A stretch of 64,000 nt of DNA, taken from assembly GCF_907164915.1 (NCBI RefSeq), contig NC_061869.1:46435771-46499770 (forward strand). The letters are read 5' to 3'. Position 1 is the stretch's first letter; every line of letters starts with the position of its first letter. The position numbers and the translations under genes are program-made. The DNA comes from Impatiens glandulifera. Lineage: Eukaryota; Streptophyta; Magnoliopsida; Ericales; Balsaminaceae. Under the pieces are notes generated by a model. That model did not search any database and was not told the origin of the DNA. It saw nothing but the letters and a program-made list of their open reading frames with translations. This document shows positions 1 to 12,269 of the stretch, piece after piece.

Positions 1-2215
1 CTAAATATTTTTTTTTTTAGAATCAAAGTTTAAATATTGATTTTTTAAAATTTTTGTGTTCTTGGTTTAAATTGGATTTTTTGATCCAGATAGTTGCTAT
101 ACATGTTTGAATGATTTCTAAATAACTGTAATATGAATTGATTAAACTAAATTTTTGAAAAAAAGTTGAGAAAATGGAATTTTTAAATTTTATGTTCTTG
201 CTTTTATCTGGATTTGTTGATCCAATTATTTGTTATGCATGTTTGTTAACGTATGGTGAATTCTAAAGAAATTTTGTCATCACTTTGATCATTTTTGATC
301 AAATTGAGTTTTTGAAAAATTTTGAATTTTGATTTAATCTTCAAAAACTATTCTAATGATGTTCTTGGTTGATTTAGATCAACTATATTCATCATTTCAA
401 AGTTAATGGAACAAAATCATACATTAAAATGGCCTAATTTGAAAGATGTCCAAAATTTGACCTAGAAATTGTGTTTTAAAATTGATCCTTGTAAGGGCAT
501 TAAAATCCTTATTTATGTTAGGGCTTTAGTTCTTCATAATCATATGAACTTACTGTAGCTTACGGATCATGATTACAATATTCCAATAAAAAATTATGAA
601 CTTCTGAAATTTTGGACCAAATAGAACACATAGTTATGAGGTTTTAGCCTAGACCTAGAAAATAGACCCAGGACCGTGGGTCAAGACCGGGTGACATTTT
701 GCTAGGACCGTGGAGTAGGACCGACGATTTCTACTAGGACCGTGGAGCAGGACTGATGTTCTTTGTCCAGGACCATGGAGAAGGACCTAGTTCTTCAACT
801 AGGACCAGATTTCTAAACCTTAGGACCAAGGAATATGACCGAGCTCTCTAACCTAGGACTGAGGACTAGGACCGATAAACCTAACCTTAGAACTAGGCCC
901 CTCACTTAGCCTAGGACCGATAAACCTAACCCTAGGACCAAACCCTCACTTCGCCGATAAACCTAACCCTAGTATCGATCCTCACATAGCCATGACGATA
1001 AACCTAACCTTAGGACCGAGCCCTCACTTGACCTAGGACTAGTAAACTTGACCCTAACCCAAGCCCTAGGACCGAGCACCTACACCGGTAGACTTGAACC
1101 CGGGACCGAGCCTCCCTAGTCTTTCGACCAAGCTACCTGAGTTCGGAATCCGGCCTCTTGAGCCCATGACCGAGCCCTTTAGTCCCTTGACCCATACGAC
1201 CAAGCCATGGTCCAAACCACACCGGTCGTGACTGAGCCCGACTGAGCCTAGATCGGCCAAACCAACTCAGACCTTAGGAGTCTAGTCCTAAGGCCTGTTT
1301 GGTTCCACTTTTCAAAATCCAAAGTTATTTTGGAATTTTGGAACCCGGACCCATTTTCAAATAATCCCAAAAGGTTAGAAAATGAAATTTTTATATTTTC
1401 GGGATATTTCCTAAACCAATGTTTTGGATAAGGACCCGTTTGGAATTTATTTTTAAATTTGACATTCTTCTCTAATATTTTCAGGTTTTGTTAAATTTGA
1501 ACGTCGATGCAAAAAGTACACACCCATTCTTTAAAAATTTGTACAATATTTAAAAGCTTATCCTCATTTAGGGCCCCTAAACTACTAATTAAAGATAAGA
1601 AATGATATAATTAGATTTATGAAGCCATACTTTGTTTATTTTAGAAAGATTTTAAAAACCGTCCTTAGGCGGGCGCGAAGAACATAGAGCGAAACCCTTT
1701 CCCGAGCGTAAATAGATAATAAACCACTCCTTTTTTTCAAAACTCTAGTATAATATGTTTGTACACGTATCATTTATTGATTTTCCATAAAATCTCTTGG
1801 CGACTTTGATTTTCAAATCAATAATATTTAAATTGATTATGTTTATTAATTTAAATCGGGTTTAGGTTAAATTGTTATTTTGCCTCCTAGATTATTTAAA
1901 ATTTGAACAAAGGATTAATTATTTTTACATACTTAATTTCTTTCCGATCCAGGTATTTTTAAAATCTTTTAAAAACTAAATGTTTCATTTTAAAAGATGT
2001 TTTGAATGCAAACCAATGTTGAAACGCATCGCACCTCGAGCTTCCTCGCGATTGTCTCTCCATATTGCCACGTGTCTCTTGACACATGTTTAGCTATAGA
2101 ACGAGACATAGACCAGGGGTACCCTTACAATATGTGTTGGTTGGATATTTTTCTCTTACGGATTTATTTGAATCATGTGGAGATGTATTCTAAATCAAAG
2201 TGGTCCAAGTCGTAG
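1..2215 (+). mobile_element. LTR-like noncoding repeat unit, forward copy, cut by window start
   Basis: This stretch has no credible coding frame. Its blocks recur in the same order at about 15480-18015 (same strand) and inverted at about 13200-11441. Shared landmarks are a GGACC-rich tract (660-1260), the motif TTAGGCGGGC followed by TTTCCCGAG at ~1660-1705, a TGGCGACTTTGA segment near 1799, and an end block at 2005-2135 ('ccacgtgt', 'gggtaccctta'). The TGGCGACTCTGA-like segment resembles the tRNA-Arg primer site of Tat/Ogre Gypsy elements. I infer that the unit is an LTR plus leader of such an element, but no clean TG...CA ends were found. The unit probably starts upstream of the window. 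Confidence 0.6.
660..1260. repeat. degenerate GGACCG-rich short repeat tract
   Basis: Many decayed copies of 'ctaggaccg' and 'aggaccgtgga' occur at irregular spacing. The tract is more GC-rich than its surroundings. Equivalent tracts lie at 12270-12620 (inverted) and 16440-17140, so it belongs to the repeat unit and not to this site. The open frame on the minus strand here is a by-product of the repeat. Confidence 0.8.
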
Positions 2216-2383
2216 AATGACTTGGGAAATGAAGGTATACCGCTAGCATTCGGGCCTAAAGCCCATTCAAAGAAATATCCCATTTTCACATCATTTTTAT
2301 GGAAGGGAAGTTAAATGTGCTAGAGTCAGGATCAATAGTTGAGTCTTTACATTATCGAAATATAGAACATATCTTGAATTTGC

Positions 2384-3420
2384 TTAATTCAACCTTTGGG
2401 TGTCGATGTGAGTCGATCCATTGGCAATAACATCGTTCGTCTCACCATTGACTGTGATGACTTGGTCATTGGCTTTAAATCTCAATGTTTGATGAAGCGT
2501 AGAGGTTAGAGGCTTAGCTTGGTGAAGCCATGGTCTTCCTAGAATAATATTGTAGGAGGGTTTCCATATTGATAACACAAAAGTCGACTTGGAAAGGTAT
2601 GTCAACTACCTAGATGGTGCACTTGAGGAAACCCATTATATCTCATCGCGAGCTATCAAAACCTCTAACACACAAGTCAGATAGTAAAAAATTATCTCTA
2701 GATATGTCTATTCTCTCTTGAGTCCTACAGGGATATATGTTGAGAGCCGATCCATTTTATATAAGGACCATTTTAATGGTTTTCCCCTCCATTTGTACAA
2801 AAATTAGAGGGTCGTAATGTGGTCTGTCTTGGCTATAGAAAGATCCTTCTCTTCGAAGCCGATCATATTGTGATATGAACTAGCAGATATGATCCCTACT
2901 AGTTTCTTCCAAGGTGGTATTGGTAGGGACATTATCCTTTCTTAACTCGTTGATTACAACTTTCATATGCTCGATGAGTACATTTGGATTTTCCAGAGTG
3001 AAATATTAAGGTTCAACCTTTTATGTTGACTTAGGAGACTGTCTATGGTATTTAGAACTTCGAGTTCATCCTCCTATATTTTCCACAAGGGTTTTTGGAA
3101 GCATATTAGTCGATGCGGTCTTCATGAAACTTGGTTTAAATCAGTTCCACCACGATTTGTCGTAATATCTATTGGGGCATGAACTTGGGTGGTCATTTTG
3201 AACTTATGTTTTACCTACCATTTGAAACTAGTACTAGGATGAGCTTTAGACTTTTTCTTGGGCTAGGGTCAATTATATTGACTTCTATTTCAGGTATTGT
3301 GGATTATATACAACAATGCTTCAGTTTTAAATGTCACTTAATCAACTGTGACCAGGTTGACTTAATGATCTAGTAAAAGATTCTTTGTTATTTCGGGCTT
3401 GGCGTTAACGTTTTTGATCA
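2384..3420 (-). pseudogene. Ty3/Gypsy retropepsin region, decayed
   Basis: Read on the minus strand, the C-terminal end of a plant Gypsy aspartic protease is visible at 2605-2384: 'NIILGRPWLHQAKPLTSTL'. This is the conserved block after the flap in Tat/Athila-type elements, where YxxxLGRPWxH and SxLHQ are typical. Upstream, in shifting frames (about 2900-2610), pieces such as 'GFEEKDL', 'GKPLKW' and 'LSTYIPVGLK' match the region around the catalytic Asp. Several stops and frameshifts make it nonfunctional. It belongs with the minus-strand gag remnant at 5.4-6.5 kb, from which it is separated by the solo LTR at 3530-5302. No RT or integrase follows toward position 2216, so the 3' part of the element is lost. 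Confidence 0.75.
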
Positions 3421-3529
3421 AGTCCTAAAAGAGATGCTTGAGGACGCTACAACTATCAGTAGAGTAGAATGACCCTTCGTTTGGTGATAATCACACCAAA
3501 AATTATCATATTTTCCCAAGAATGGTTTG

Positions 3530-5302
3530 TGTTAGGTCTAGTCAATTTGATTAAAATGAACTTAAGAAATAAGTTTATTTAATACAATATTTTTTTTATT
3601 ATGGGCTGACAGTATTGTGATGAAATGCGCGTTAATCAAAATAAAACATAGTTATGCACATTCAAAGATGAAGAGCCTAATTTAATATGGAAAAAGAATA
3701 AGACTAAGCTCTGAAAATGTCTCTTTGCAGTTACCCAAGGAAACATAAGCAGACGTCTTGGTCAGTATACGTGATCTAAGGAGTGCGCGAGTAGACGCAA
3801 TCAAACTCCTTTAGACGTTGTCTAAGCAATGTACGAGTAGACGTCGTCTACCTCCTTTAGACGTGGTCTAAGGAGTGTGCAAGTAGATTTCATCTAACTC
3901 CTTTATACGTAGTCTAAGGACGTGCGCGAGGTAAACGTCTTCTAACTCCTTTAGACGTGGTCTGAGGAATGCGTGAGTAGACATCGTCTAACTCCTTTAG
4001 ACGTAGTCTAGAGGAGTGCGCGTGTAGATGTCGTCTAAATCCTTTAGACGTGGTTTAAGGAATACACAAGTAGACGTCGTCTAACTCCTTATACATGGTC
4101 TAAGGAGTGCGCTATTAGACGTCGTCTAACTCATTTAGACGTGGTCTAAGGAGTGTGTGAGTAGACGTCGTCTAAGTCTTTTAGACGTTGTCTAAGGGTG
4201 CACGAGCAACGTCGTCTAACTCTTTTAGACGTGGTCTAAAGAGTGCACGAGACGTGGTCTAAGGAGTACACGAGTAGACGTCGTCTAACTCCTTTAGACG
4301 TGGTCTAAGAAGTGTGCATTTAGACGTCGTCTAACCTTCTTAGACGTGGTCTGAAGAAGAAGCGTAGTTTGACGTTCTCTAACCTTCTTATACGTGGTCT
4401 GAAGAAGAAGTATAGTTAAACGTCGTCTAACTTGATCAGAAGTCCGAAGGAGCGTTGTTTTTCTTCTCAGTTCGTCTCCAACTCTCACTATAAATAACAT
4501 GACAAGCAGTTGATCCCAACAATGAAAGACTTCCATGTATACGTTTATCATTCAAATTGCCCTCGCTGTACCTTTACCGTACAACATGATCTTTGAGAAC
4601 ATTCGGCACATTATCAGTCTTGTAAGGCCACAATCCTCATGCACGTGCTTTGATGTACTATCGTACTATTGGCGGTCGTCCAACGGACACATGCCACATG
4701 TCCAAAAGGAATATTTGACCATTGGTGTACTTCAAGTATAAATAGAAGCTCAAGGATGAATCACTGGTCATAGCTTGTTAATTTTCTTACTTGCTCACAC
4801 TTGCTCTTACTATCTAATTGCTTAATCTCTCTCAAGCTCAAGTGTGAATTATCTACTCATTGTGTGATTATTCTGTAATTCATCTACTATCTTTTCTGTA
4901 TGAAATCTCAGTGTTTTAAGTTGAACAGAGGTTGTTCTGTTCGACAGAGATTTAGCTAAAAGTTCAGAAACAAGCGGTTGTTAAGTCCTGTGGTGTCTGA
5001 CTGGGTTTGTGTAGTGTGTTTATCAAAGTCTTCTAGTGAATATAATTCTTGTTAAGGAAGAAGGAGTGACGTAAGAGTTTTATCTCCGAACATCCATAAA
5101 ACTCAATGTGTCGATTGTATTCTTCTGTCTGACACTTCAAATTCAACAAACTGTTCCGTAATTAAATCCCTTCAAGAGTTTGTGAAGATTTGTGAATAAT
5201 AGAAACATATTTTAACTTCTAACGGAGTTAAAATCGAATTGAATGTAATAAGTTGTTAACAATAGTCAGACCCCGTCTCTATTATTAGCACAGATCCTAA
5301 CA
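3530..5302 (+). mobile_element. solo LTR, SIRE/Maximus-like Copia family
   Basis: The element starts TGTTAGG and ends CCTAACA, the inverted ends expected of an LTR. It is flanked by GTTTG (3525-3529) and GTTTA (5303-5307), a 5-bp target duplication with one mismatch. No internal retroelement domain lies inside, so it is a solo LTR of 1773 bp. A block at about 5030-5100 ('gacgtaagagttttatctcc', 'gaacatccataaaa') matches the LTR at 36570-37845 on the other strand, so the two are family members. Most of the extra length comes from the minisatellite at 3745-4440. It interrupts the older minus-strand Gypsy element between gag and protease. Confidence 0.85.
3745..4440. repeat. ~46-47 bp minisatellite with internal dyads, about 14 copies
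   Basis: The unit reads approximately agacgtcgtctaactccttt followed by agacgtggtctaaggagtgc and gcgagt. Each unit contains two near-palindromes: AGACGTCGTCT, and CTCCTTTAGAC paired with GTCTAAGGAG around a 3-base loop. Copies diverge toward the right end, where AAGAAG replaces AAGGAG. The array lies within the solo LTR, in the part expected to be U3. Confidence 0.92.
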
Positions 5303-5389
5303 GTTTATTTGGTCTTAGGGTAAGGGGTTTTATTAGATTTTACTCTTGAAAACTTTCATGACATGACTCAAAAGCATATATAGGGTCGT

Positions 5390-6544
5390 CAAGGACTCTA
5401 GAGAGTTTGGGTGCCTTTGAAGTTGTAAGTTCGGTAGGCGTTGATGTACATGTCTAGCCTATGGAGGCTTGTTAGGACTCGTCTTTGGAGGAGCACATTC
5501 TTCTAGGCAGTTGTCACCTGGTACACTTCAGTCTTTTCCTTCTTTAGAATGCAGCTCAAAGGTTGATAATATTTAATTGCTTTTCCCTCCTCTCTTTCTT
5601 TCTCGATCGCGTCATCAAGATTATTCCCCGTTTTTAATAGATTTTTTATGTATTCGAAGGTCTTGACCATGAATCATGTCAATTTGTCACTGCTCACTTG
5701 GGAGGGGATTGATTTCTTTAGCTATGACTTACCACCTTTCTTTGAAAACCGAGAACTTCTCATTTTCCACTTGCTTAATGTTCTTAAGTCTCTTTTCTAG
5801 TCATTCTAGTTTAAGGTGCATGCTAAATCGTTTTATTAACTTTGCAGACAGTTCCTCGATAGTTTACAAATATGCTACATTTTGCTAGTGATACTAGCGT
5901 AGAGAATCGTCATCATGGTATTATGGAAATTGGTGGAGAACCGCTGGCTCTCCGAGTCATAATGAAGTCATTGCGGAGGTGTACATCTTAAAGAAGAGGG
6001 ATGGGTTACTATTGTAAATATACTTCGATATGGCGGGTAATTTAATACCTATTGAAATGAATGTTATTTCGGACATTTTCATTGCATCTTTCTAGTCATA
6101 ATGTTCATCAATACTTTTGCACTTAACCATTTTCTCTTGATGGACTTGCATTTCTGCCTACATGGCCCGAACATTAGTCATTTGGATGATCATATACCGG
6201 AATTGGTTTTCCCCGTTATCCCATGGGGTTGAGTTCATCTTTGTGAGTCCCATAATGAGCCTACGCGGTCTGGTCGAAATCTTCTTCTAAGTCTTAGTAG
6301 TATGAGACTTTTTTTTGAGTTCGAGAACTAGTAGGATTGAGATGGATAGGGGTGAACATGATTGGGATAGGATGGGTAGGAATACGGGAGGAAGAAGGTA
6401 GTTTTGGGATGTGGACGGTATTTTCTTATTAGCTAAAGAAAATGTTATTAACGCGAGTTGTTCTGTCGCATACTGAATAATTGCCTTCATTTTCTTGAAT
6501 TCAGTCATGGAGACTATTTCAGGTGTTGTTGTTTCCTTATCCAT
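5390..6544 (-). pseudogene. Ty3/Gypsy gag, decayed
   Basis: On the minus strand a start at 6544 gives 'MDKETTTPEIVSMTEF', and the frame runs with many stops to about 5390. In the middle, 'LEKRLKNIKQVENEKFSVFK' followed by 'ERW' and 'AKEINPLPSEQQQ'-like residues (about 5850-5700) matches the plant Gypsy gag core, where LxxxKQxxxExFxxFxxRWR and a Pro-rich LPSE segment are typical. The matching protease lies further along the same strand at 2.4-3.4 kb, beyond the solo LTR. At least eight stops or frame changes show long decay. A Tat-lineage origin is inferred from the gag and protease wording, not from an RT. Confidence 0.65.
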
Positions 6545-6599
6545 TTCGCGGTGGATAATGCATCCGGTTTTTGGATCCCCTTTACTTAGGGCTGTAATG

Positions 6600-8420
6600 A
6601 CTATTTATAGAAGTAGACTAAGGCTGAGGCTAAAACTAAAGAAGAAAATATGAGGATTTTCATTTGTAGCATAAGTGCAGTGCAATGCAATGCAATGCAA
6701 TGATTCATAGAGAATTAACATCTCTTTTTTATATTGAGTTTGAAAACATGAGAGTTATTATACAAAATACTCACTTAGTTTGTTAGACATATGCATCTTT
6801 CTTGTTTGTATTATAGAGAGATTTAGATAGAGAAAAGTGACAACAAAAGAAGTAGGTTTTATGTCCTACTATAGCCTATTCCTAGACTTAATTTCTCCTC
6901 CTCTGCATTTTTCATAGCCGCTTATATTCCTCAATATTTTTCGTTAGGTAATTTCTTTGTTCCTTTGGATTTCCAACTTTGAGGCGTTATTCCATTTTTC
7001 TAGATAAATGACATAAGCTTTGTGGTCGATTGGTCTATCTATGGCGATGACGTTTCTGTATAAGGAGAGGCATGATGTCAAAATCAAATTGTTTGAATAG
7101 ATCCTGGGTGTAATAAGAAGTGACTCATTCCAAACCCATGAGTGTAATCATTGGTTCGTCGTCATAATGTAAGAAATCTTTTGAATGGGATACAATGGAA
7201 GTAATTTCCTAAAAATGTTTTCATTTTGTATGAGAGGTTCTAGTATGACTTTTCTCATCCTTTGATATTGGAGAGTAGAGCTCATGGAATCACCGAAGAC
7301 TATTTGTGGGAGGCGTCCGAGTTTATCGAGCATTAAGATGAAGAGTATTAGAGGTGAGCCTCTTTTGCTCATGACGAAGGTTAAATATTATTCATTTAAC
7401 CCCATTAGCGTTTCTATAACGATGACTAGAGGGATGAGCCTAAGGTTGGAGGAACTTCTCTATTTCTGACGTCCATTTTTTCCATTTTTTAAATTCGATG
7501 GTAGCCTTCTTTAGGATAGTTTAAGATGTTATTTGGGTATATATGTATTCCTCTTGTATTAATTATCTTAATGACATCGATTCTACGAAATTTTTGAGGT
7601 GTATAATGTTTTTGTAGACAATCATTAAGATAACCCTTAATTAATTTATGGCTAGGAATATCTGCATATCTCCCATGAAGAAAGTTCGGGCGACAGGGAT
7701 CCATCTCCTTTGCATTTTCATCAAGAAAGTCTTGTTTATCTTAATGTTGATAAACCTCGTGATGGAAGTTAGGCCATTGATCATATGGTTCCACATGTTT
7801 CTGTGGAAGTTGTCAATCGATCATAGTGATATCGCTTAGCATATACATCCTTTGAGATTGAACGTTCATAACAATTTATAGATTTTTTTTTATTTTTTAA
7901 AAGGAAGCATACTCAAGATGTTCATTAGACTATAGATACATACACATAATACATATATATAGTAGTCATATAAGGGTTTGAGTGACGAAGTTTTAGTTGT
8001 TACGACACGTCAAACAACTGGTTTGGACAGAGTATCCATAATTTTTGTGTTAAGGTGAATCATAAGAGAGTATCACTCGCAGATATTGGTTGGAGATTAA
8101 CACTGCCATAAACTAGGGAGTATCAACTCAATTGGGAAATTCCCCCAACTTCACAATGCCTAAGTCGTATTGGACGGCTCATTGTCAATGAAAGGGGTTG
8201 ATTCCAAACATTATAGTTTGTAACAAGTTGTTGTTCCTCATAGACAATCCTTGCACATAATTTGATCATGTACCGAATCCTATCTTGTAATTCTGAAAGT
8301 AATTTAGGGTTTTGTACTCTTTGTAGGCCTAATAATTTATTAGGATAAAATCCTATGCATCTGTTAGATGATATACCTTTTAAGATGTGCATATTAATTT
8401 GAAAACGTAATAAAAACATT
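6600..8420 (-). other. possible 5' part of the decayed Gypsy element
   Basis: Short minus-strand open stretches occur at 8419-8123, 7704-7489 and 7372-7148. They read like broken coding sequence ('LLSELQDRIRYMIKL', 'HKAYVIYLEKWNN') but I recognise no domain. Some Tat-type Gypsy elements carry an extra ORF before gag, so this could be one; that is inference. A (TGCAA)4 microsatellite is at 6681-6702. Confidence 0.3.
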
Positions 8421-8874
8421 TTTCAAAATCCAAGTTTATATTTTCAAGTTAAACAATTTAATCCCCAATAGAGTCACAAGAGAGGTGTAACCCCCGAAAA
8501 GTACTTGACACACCCATAAACTTAAAACGATCAAAATTAAAAATAATATATGTGTTTTTTCGAACTTTCAACCTAACAAAACAAGTACAACACTTTAACC
8601 AACTAGGCTAAAAAGACTTTATATTTTAAATTCAACACCAAATTTGATGAATGCGGGACATTCTTAACAATATAAGTTCCACTTTTTTAACTAACTAACT
8701 AATATATATATATATATAATGGTACTTAGTTTCAAAGTGTCCGGATTGCCGAGTCGAGAGTTATAGTTAATTTGTTTATATATGTGAGAGTAAATAGATA
8801 ATTAGATTGGATTGTGGGTAGACCCGCCCATAAACTTAAAACGGTTAAAATAAAAAAAAAAATTAAATGTATGC

Positions 8875-8927
8875 TTCGAACATGCAACCTAACAAAAACA
8901 AGTACAACCCTTTAACCAACTAGGCTA
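8875..8927 (-). promoter_or_regulatory. example of the tRNA-like A box/B box pair in the satellite
   Basis: On the minus strand TAGCCTAGTTGG (8927-8916) fits the A-box consensus TRGCNNAGTNGG. GTTCGAA (8881-8875) fits the B-box core. The spacing of about 35-45 nt is usual for tRNA-derived promoters. Similar pairs occur in the other monomers with small changes. Confidence 0.55.
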
Positions 8928-10363
8928 ATAAGACTATATATTTTAAATTTAACACCAATTTTGATGAACGCATGACATTCTTTATAATATAAGTTCAAAA
9001 TTTTAAATAACTCATACATATATATATATATTCTATATATATAATGATGCTTAATTTCAAAGTGTTTGTATTGTCGGGTCGAGAACTTTAGTTAATTTTG
9101 ATATATATGTGAAAATAATAGATACTTGGATCGGATTGTGGTTAACCCACCCATAAATTTAAAATGATTAAAATTAAAATTAAAAATGTTATATGTATAT
9201 TTCAAACTTGCAACCTAACAAAACAAGTACAATCCTTTAACTAACTAGGCTAATAAGACTATATATTTTAAATTCAATACCAAATTTGATGAATGTGGGA
9301 CATTCTTAACAATATAAGTTCAACTTTTTAACTAACTAATATATATATATATATATATATATAATTATGCTTAATTTCAAAGTGTTCGGATTGTCGGGTC
9401 GAGAGTTGTGGTTAATTTGGATATATAGGTGAGAGTAAATGGATAATTGAGTCGGATTGTGTGTTGACCCGCCCATAAACTTAAAATAGTTAAAATTAAA
9501 ATTAAAAATTATATATGTATATTTCGAACTTATAACCTAACAAAACATGTACAACTCTTTAACCAACTAGGCTAAAAAGACTTTATATTTTAAATTTAAT
9601 ACCAAATTGATGAACGTGGGACATTTTTAATAATACAAATTCAACTCTTTTAACTAAATAATTTATATATATAATGATGCTTAATTTTAAAGTGTCTGAA
9701 TTGTCGGGTCGAGAGTTATGGTTAATTTGGATATATATATGTGAGAATAAATGGATACATGGGGTCAAATTTTGGGTTTATCCATCCATAAACTTAAAAC
9801 GGTTAAAATTAAAATTAAAAATGCTATATATATGTTTAGAACTTGAAACCTAATAGAACAAGTACAACCTTTTAACCAAATAGGCTAAAAAGACATTATA
9901 TTTTAAATTCAAACACCAAATTTAATGAACGTGGGACATTATTATCAATATAATTTCAACTTTTTAACTAACTAATATATATATATATATATATATAATG
10001 AATATTAGTTTCAAAGTGTTTAGATTGTCGGGTCGAGAGGTGTGATTAATTTGGATATATATGTGAGAGTAAATGGATACTTGAGTCGGATTATTGGTTG
10101 ACTCACCTTTAAACTTAAAACGATTAAAATTAAAATTAAAAATATTATATGTATGTTTCGAACTAGCAACCTAACAAAACAAAAATAACCCTTTAACCAA
10201 CTAGGTAATAAGACTTTATATTTTAAATTTAACACCAAATTTTATGAACGTGGGACATTTTAACAATATACGTTCAACTTTTTAATAACTAGTATATATA
10301 TATATATAATGATGCTTAATTTCAAAGTGTCTGGATTGTCGGGTTGATAGTTGTGGTTAATTT

Positions 10364-10365
<2 letters not shown>

Positions 10366-10405
<40 letters not shown>
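10366..10405. repeat. (TA)n microsatellite
   Basis: About 20 uninterrupted TA units expand the AT tract of one satellite monomer, which explains the longer period of the last interval. Confidence 0.95.
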
Positions 10406-10410
<5 letters not shown>

Positions 10411-10545
10411 TAAATGGATATTTGGGTCAAATTGTGGATTGACCTACCTTTAAATTTAAAACGGTTAAAATTATAATTAAAATATTATATGTTTGTTTCA
10501 AACTTGCAACCTAATAAAACAAGTACAACCCTTTAACCAAGTGTG

Positions 10546-10964
10546 ATTGAGATGTGGATTGTCGAGGGATAATAAGCCAGTAACAATTGAAAGTGGTTAA
10601 AAAAATTAAGAATCAAATATTTGATTCACCAAAGTGTGAGATCACATGGTATATGTTAAAAATTATGAATCAAATATTTGATTAACTAAAGCGAAATTGT
10701 AAAGTAACGAGATGAGAGGTTCATTGGGGGAAATATGTGATGATATATGTGAGAAAATATATTGTTTTACCGAAGTGAATAAAATTTGGAATGAAAGTTT
10801 CTATTTTTTATTTTAATATATTATTCGTGATTTATTAAGAATTTTAACCATTAATAAATATATTATAATTTTTTTATTAAATTATTTTATTTATATTTAT
10901 ATCTGTGTGGTTTGTACATGAATCTTTCTAGTTTTGATAAGGTGGGTTCGTTTGATGATTTATA
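10546..10964. other. AT-rich noncoding stretch
   Basis: No gene is seen. A short phrase, 'gaatcaaatatttgatt', itself palindromic, occurs twice (about 10609-10625 and 10668-10684). Confidence 0.6.
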
Positions 10965-11120
10965 TAAAAAAAAAGCATATTTTTAGATTTAAAATATATA
11001 TTTATATATTGCATTATGTGGGATTTGAACCTTAGTCTCAAACATTAAATATAAACACTTTAACTGCTAGAAAACATATAACTAAAATTAATTTAATATA
11101 AAATTATGTGCATGCAATAT
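10965..11120 (-). mobile_element. SINE-like tRNA-derived fragment
   Basis: On the minus strand CTAGCAGTTAAAG (11070-11059) and AGGTTCAAATCCC (11031-11020) form an A-box-like/B-box pair with tRNA-like spacing. The B box matches consensus GGTTCRANTCC fully. The sequence differs from the 8.5-10.5 kb monomers. Ends and target duplication were not defined. Confidence 0.45.
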
Positions 11121-11440
11121 ATATATATATATTTATTTAAAATTGTATTATTATTATATATATTTATATGATAAATATTTTAAAATATTTAAACCTTTAA
11201 TATTATATGATTAAATAAAATTTATATAATTTCATTAAAATAAATAAATATATTATATACCTATAAATAATATGGGAGATAAAAAAAAATAATAAAAATT
11301 AGAAGAGGTAAAAAATTATAATATATATATATATATATGAAAATAGAGAAAATAAAAAAAATATATTAATTAAGTAGGAAAGATTAGTTCATCTTAAAAT
11401 ATAGGTGTGTTTAATGATATATAAAAAGTTTGTTTTTAAT
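11121..11440. other. AT-rich low-complexity stretch
   Basis: TA and A-rich runs only; no coding signal or recognisable element. Confidence 0.6.
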
Positions 11441-12269
11441 TATGTTGTGTTCTTTGTAACCCCTAGGAATCCCTCCATCCTCACCTTAGCACTTGTCGTG
11501 GACACGTGAGAGCATGGGGAATATCGCTGGATGGCTTGAGGTTCGATGTGTTTTAACCTTGGTTTGCGTGTTAAGCGTCTTTTAATATGATACATTTAAT
11601 TTAAAAAAACAAAATTAAAATACCTAGAGCTTTATAAATTAATTATGTAAAAATAATTAATTTTTGTTTAAATTTTAATAATTTGTGGCCAAATAATAAT
11701 TTAATCAAAACCCGGTTTAAATTTATTAAACATTACTAATTTAAAAGATTATTTATTTGAAATCAGAGTCGCCATATAATTTTTGAAAAATCAGTAAAAT
11801 GTACGTGCATAAACGTATTTTTTACTAGAGTTTCTGTAAGGGGTTCGTATTTTTTGTTACACTCGGGAAAGGGCTTTCGCGCTATGTCCTCCGCGCCCGT
11901 CGAAGGACAGTCTTAAATTTAAAATAAACAAAGTCGGTTTATTATAAGATTTGTTTTATTTGATTAGTAGTCTGGGGTCCTAAACAAAGATATGTTTAAA
12001 TTACATAAATAATTGTACAAAATATTTAAAAAGGTGTAGCTGCAATTTCGTTGATATAATACTGAGTGAAAACCCTAAAAAATATTAGAAAAGCATTAGA
12101 ATTTAAAAATAAATTCCAAACGGGGTCTTAGCCAAATTATTGGTTTAGGAAATATCCCAAAAATATTTAAAAATAGTTTTCTGACCATTCTGAATTATTT
12201 GAAAATGGATTGAGGTTCCAAATATTAAAAATAATTTTGGATTTTGAAAAGTGGAACCAAACAACCCTT

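Larger units (their letters stand above)
8511..10545 (-). repeat. tandem array of ~320-bp monomers with tRNA-like promoter boxes
   Basis: The phrase 'cccataaacttaaaa' (with variants) starts at 8513, 8827, 9150, 9472, 9785, 10105 and 10446, giving periods of 314, 323, 322, 313, 320 and 341 bp, about 6.5 copies. Each monomer includes an AT microsatellite, the phrase 'gggacattcttaacaatata', and 'gtcgggtcgagag'. Read on the minus strand, each carries TAGCCTAGTTGGTTAAAGGG and about 40 nt later GGTTGCAAGTTCGAAA. These match the A and B boxes of tRNA-type pol III promoters, so the monomer probably derives from a SINE. Confidence 0.88.

Noticed and set aside
1066..1260. Minus-strand ORF of 64 codons in the GGACC tract
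   Set aside because: It is a translation of the decayed short repeat; composition follows the repeat and no equivalent frame is kept in the two other copies.
8511..10545. True tRNA genes in the array
   Set aside because: A and B boxes are present but no cloverleaf with acceptor stem and anticodon arm could be drawn, so they are tRNA-derived promoters only.
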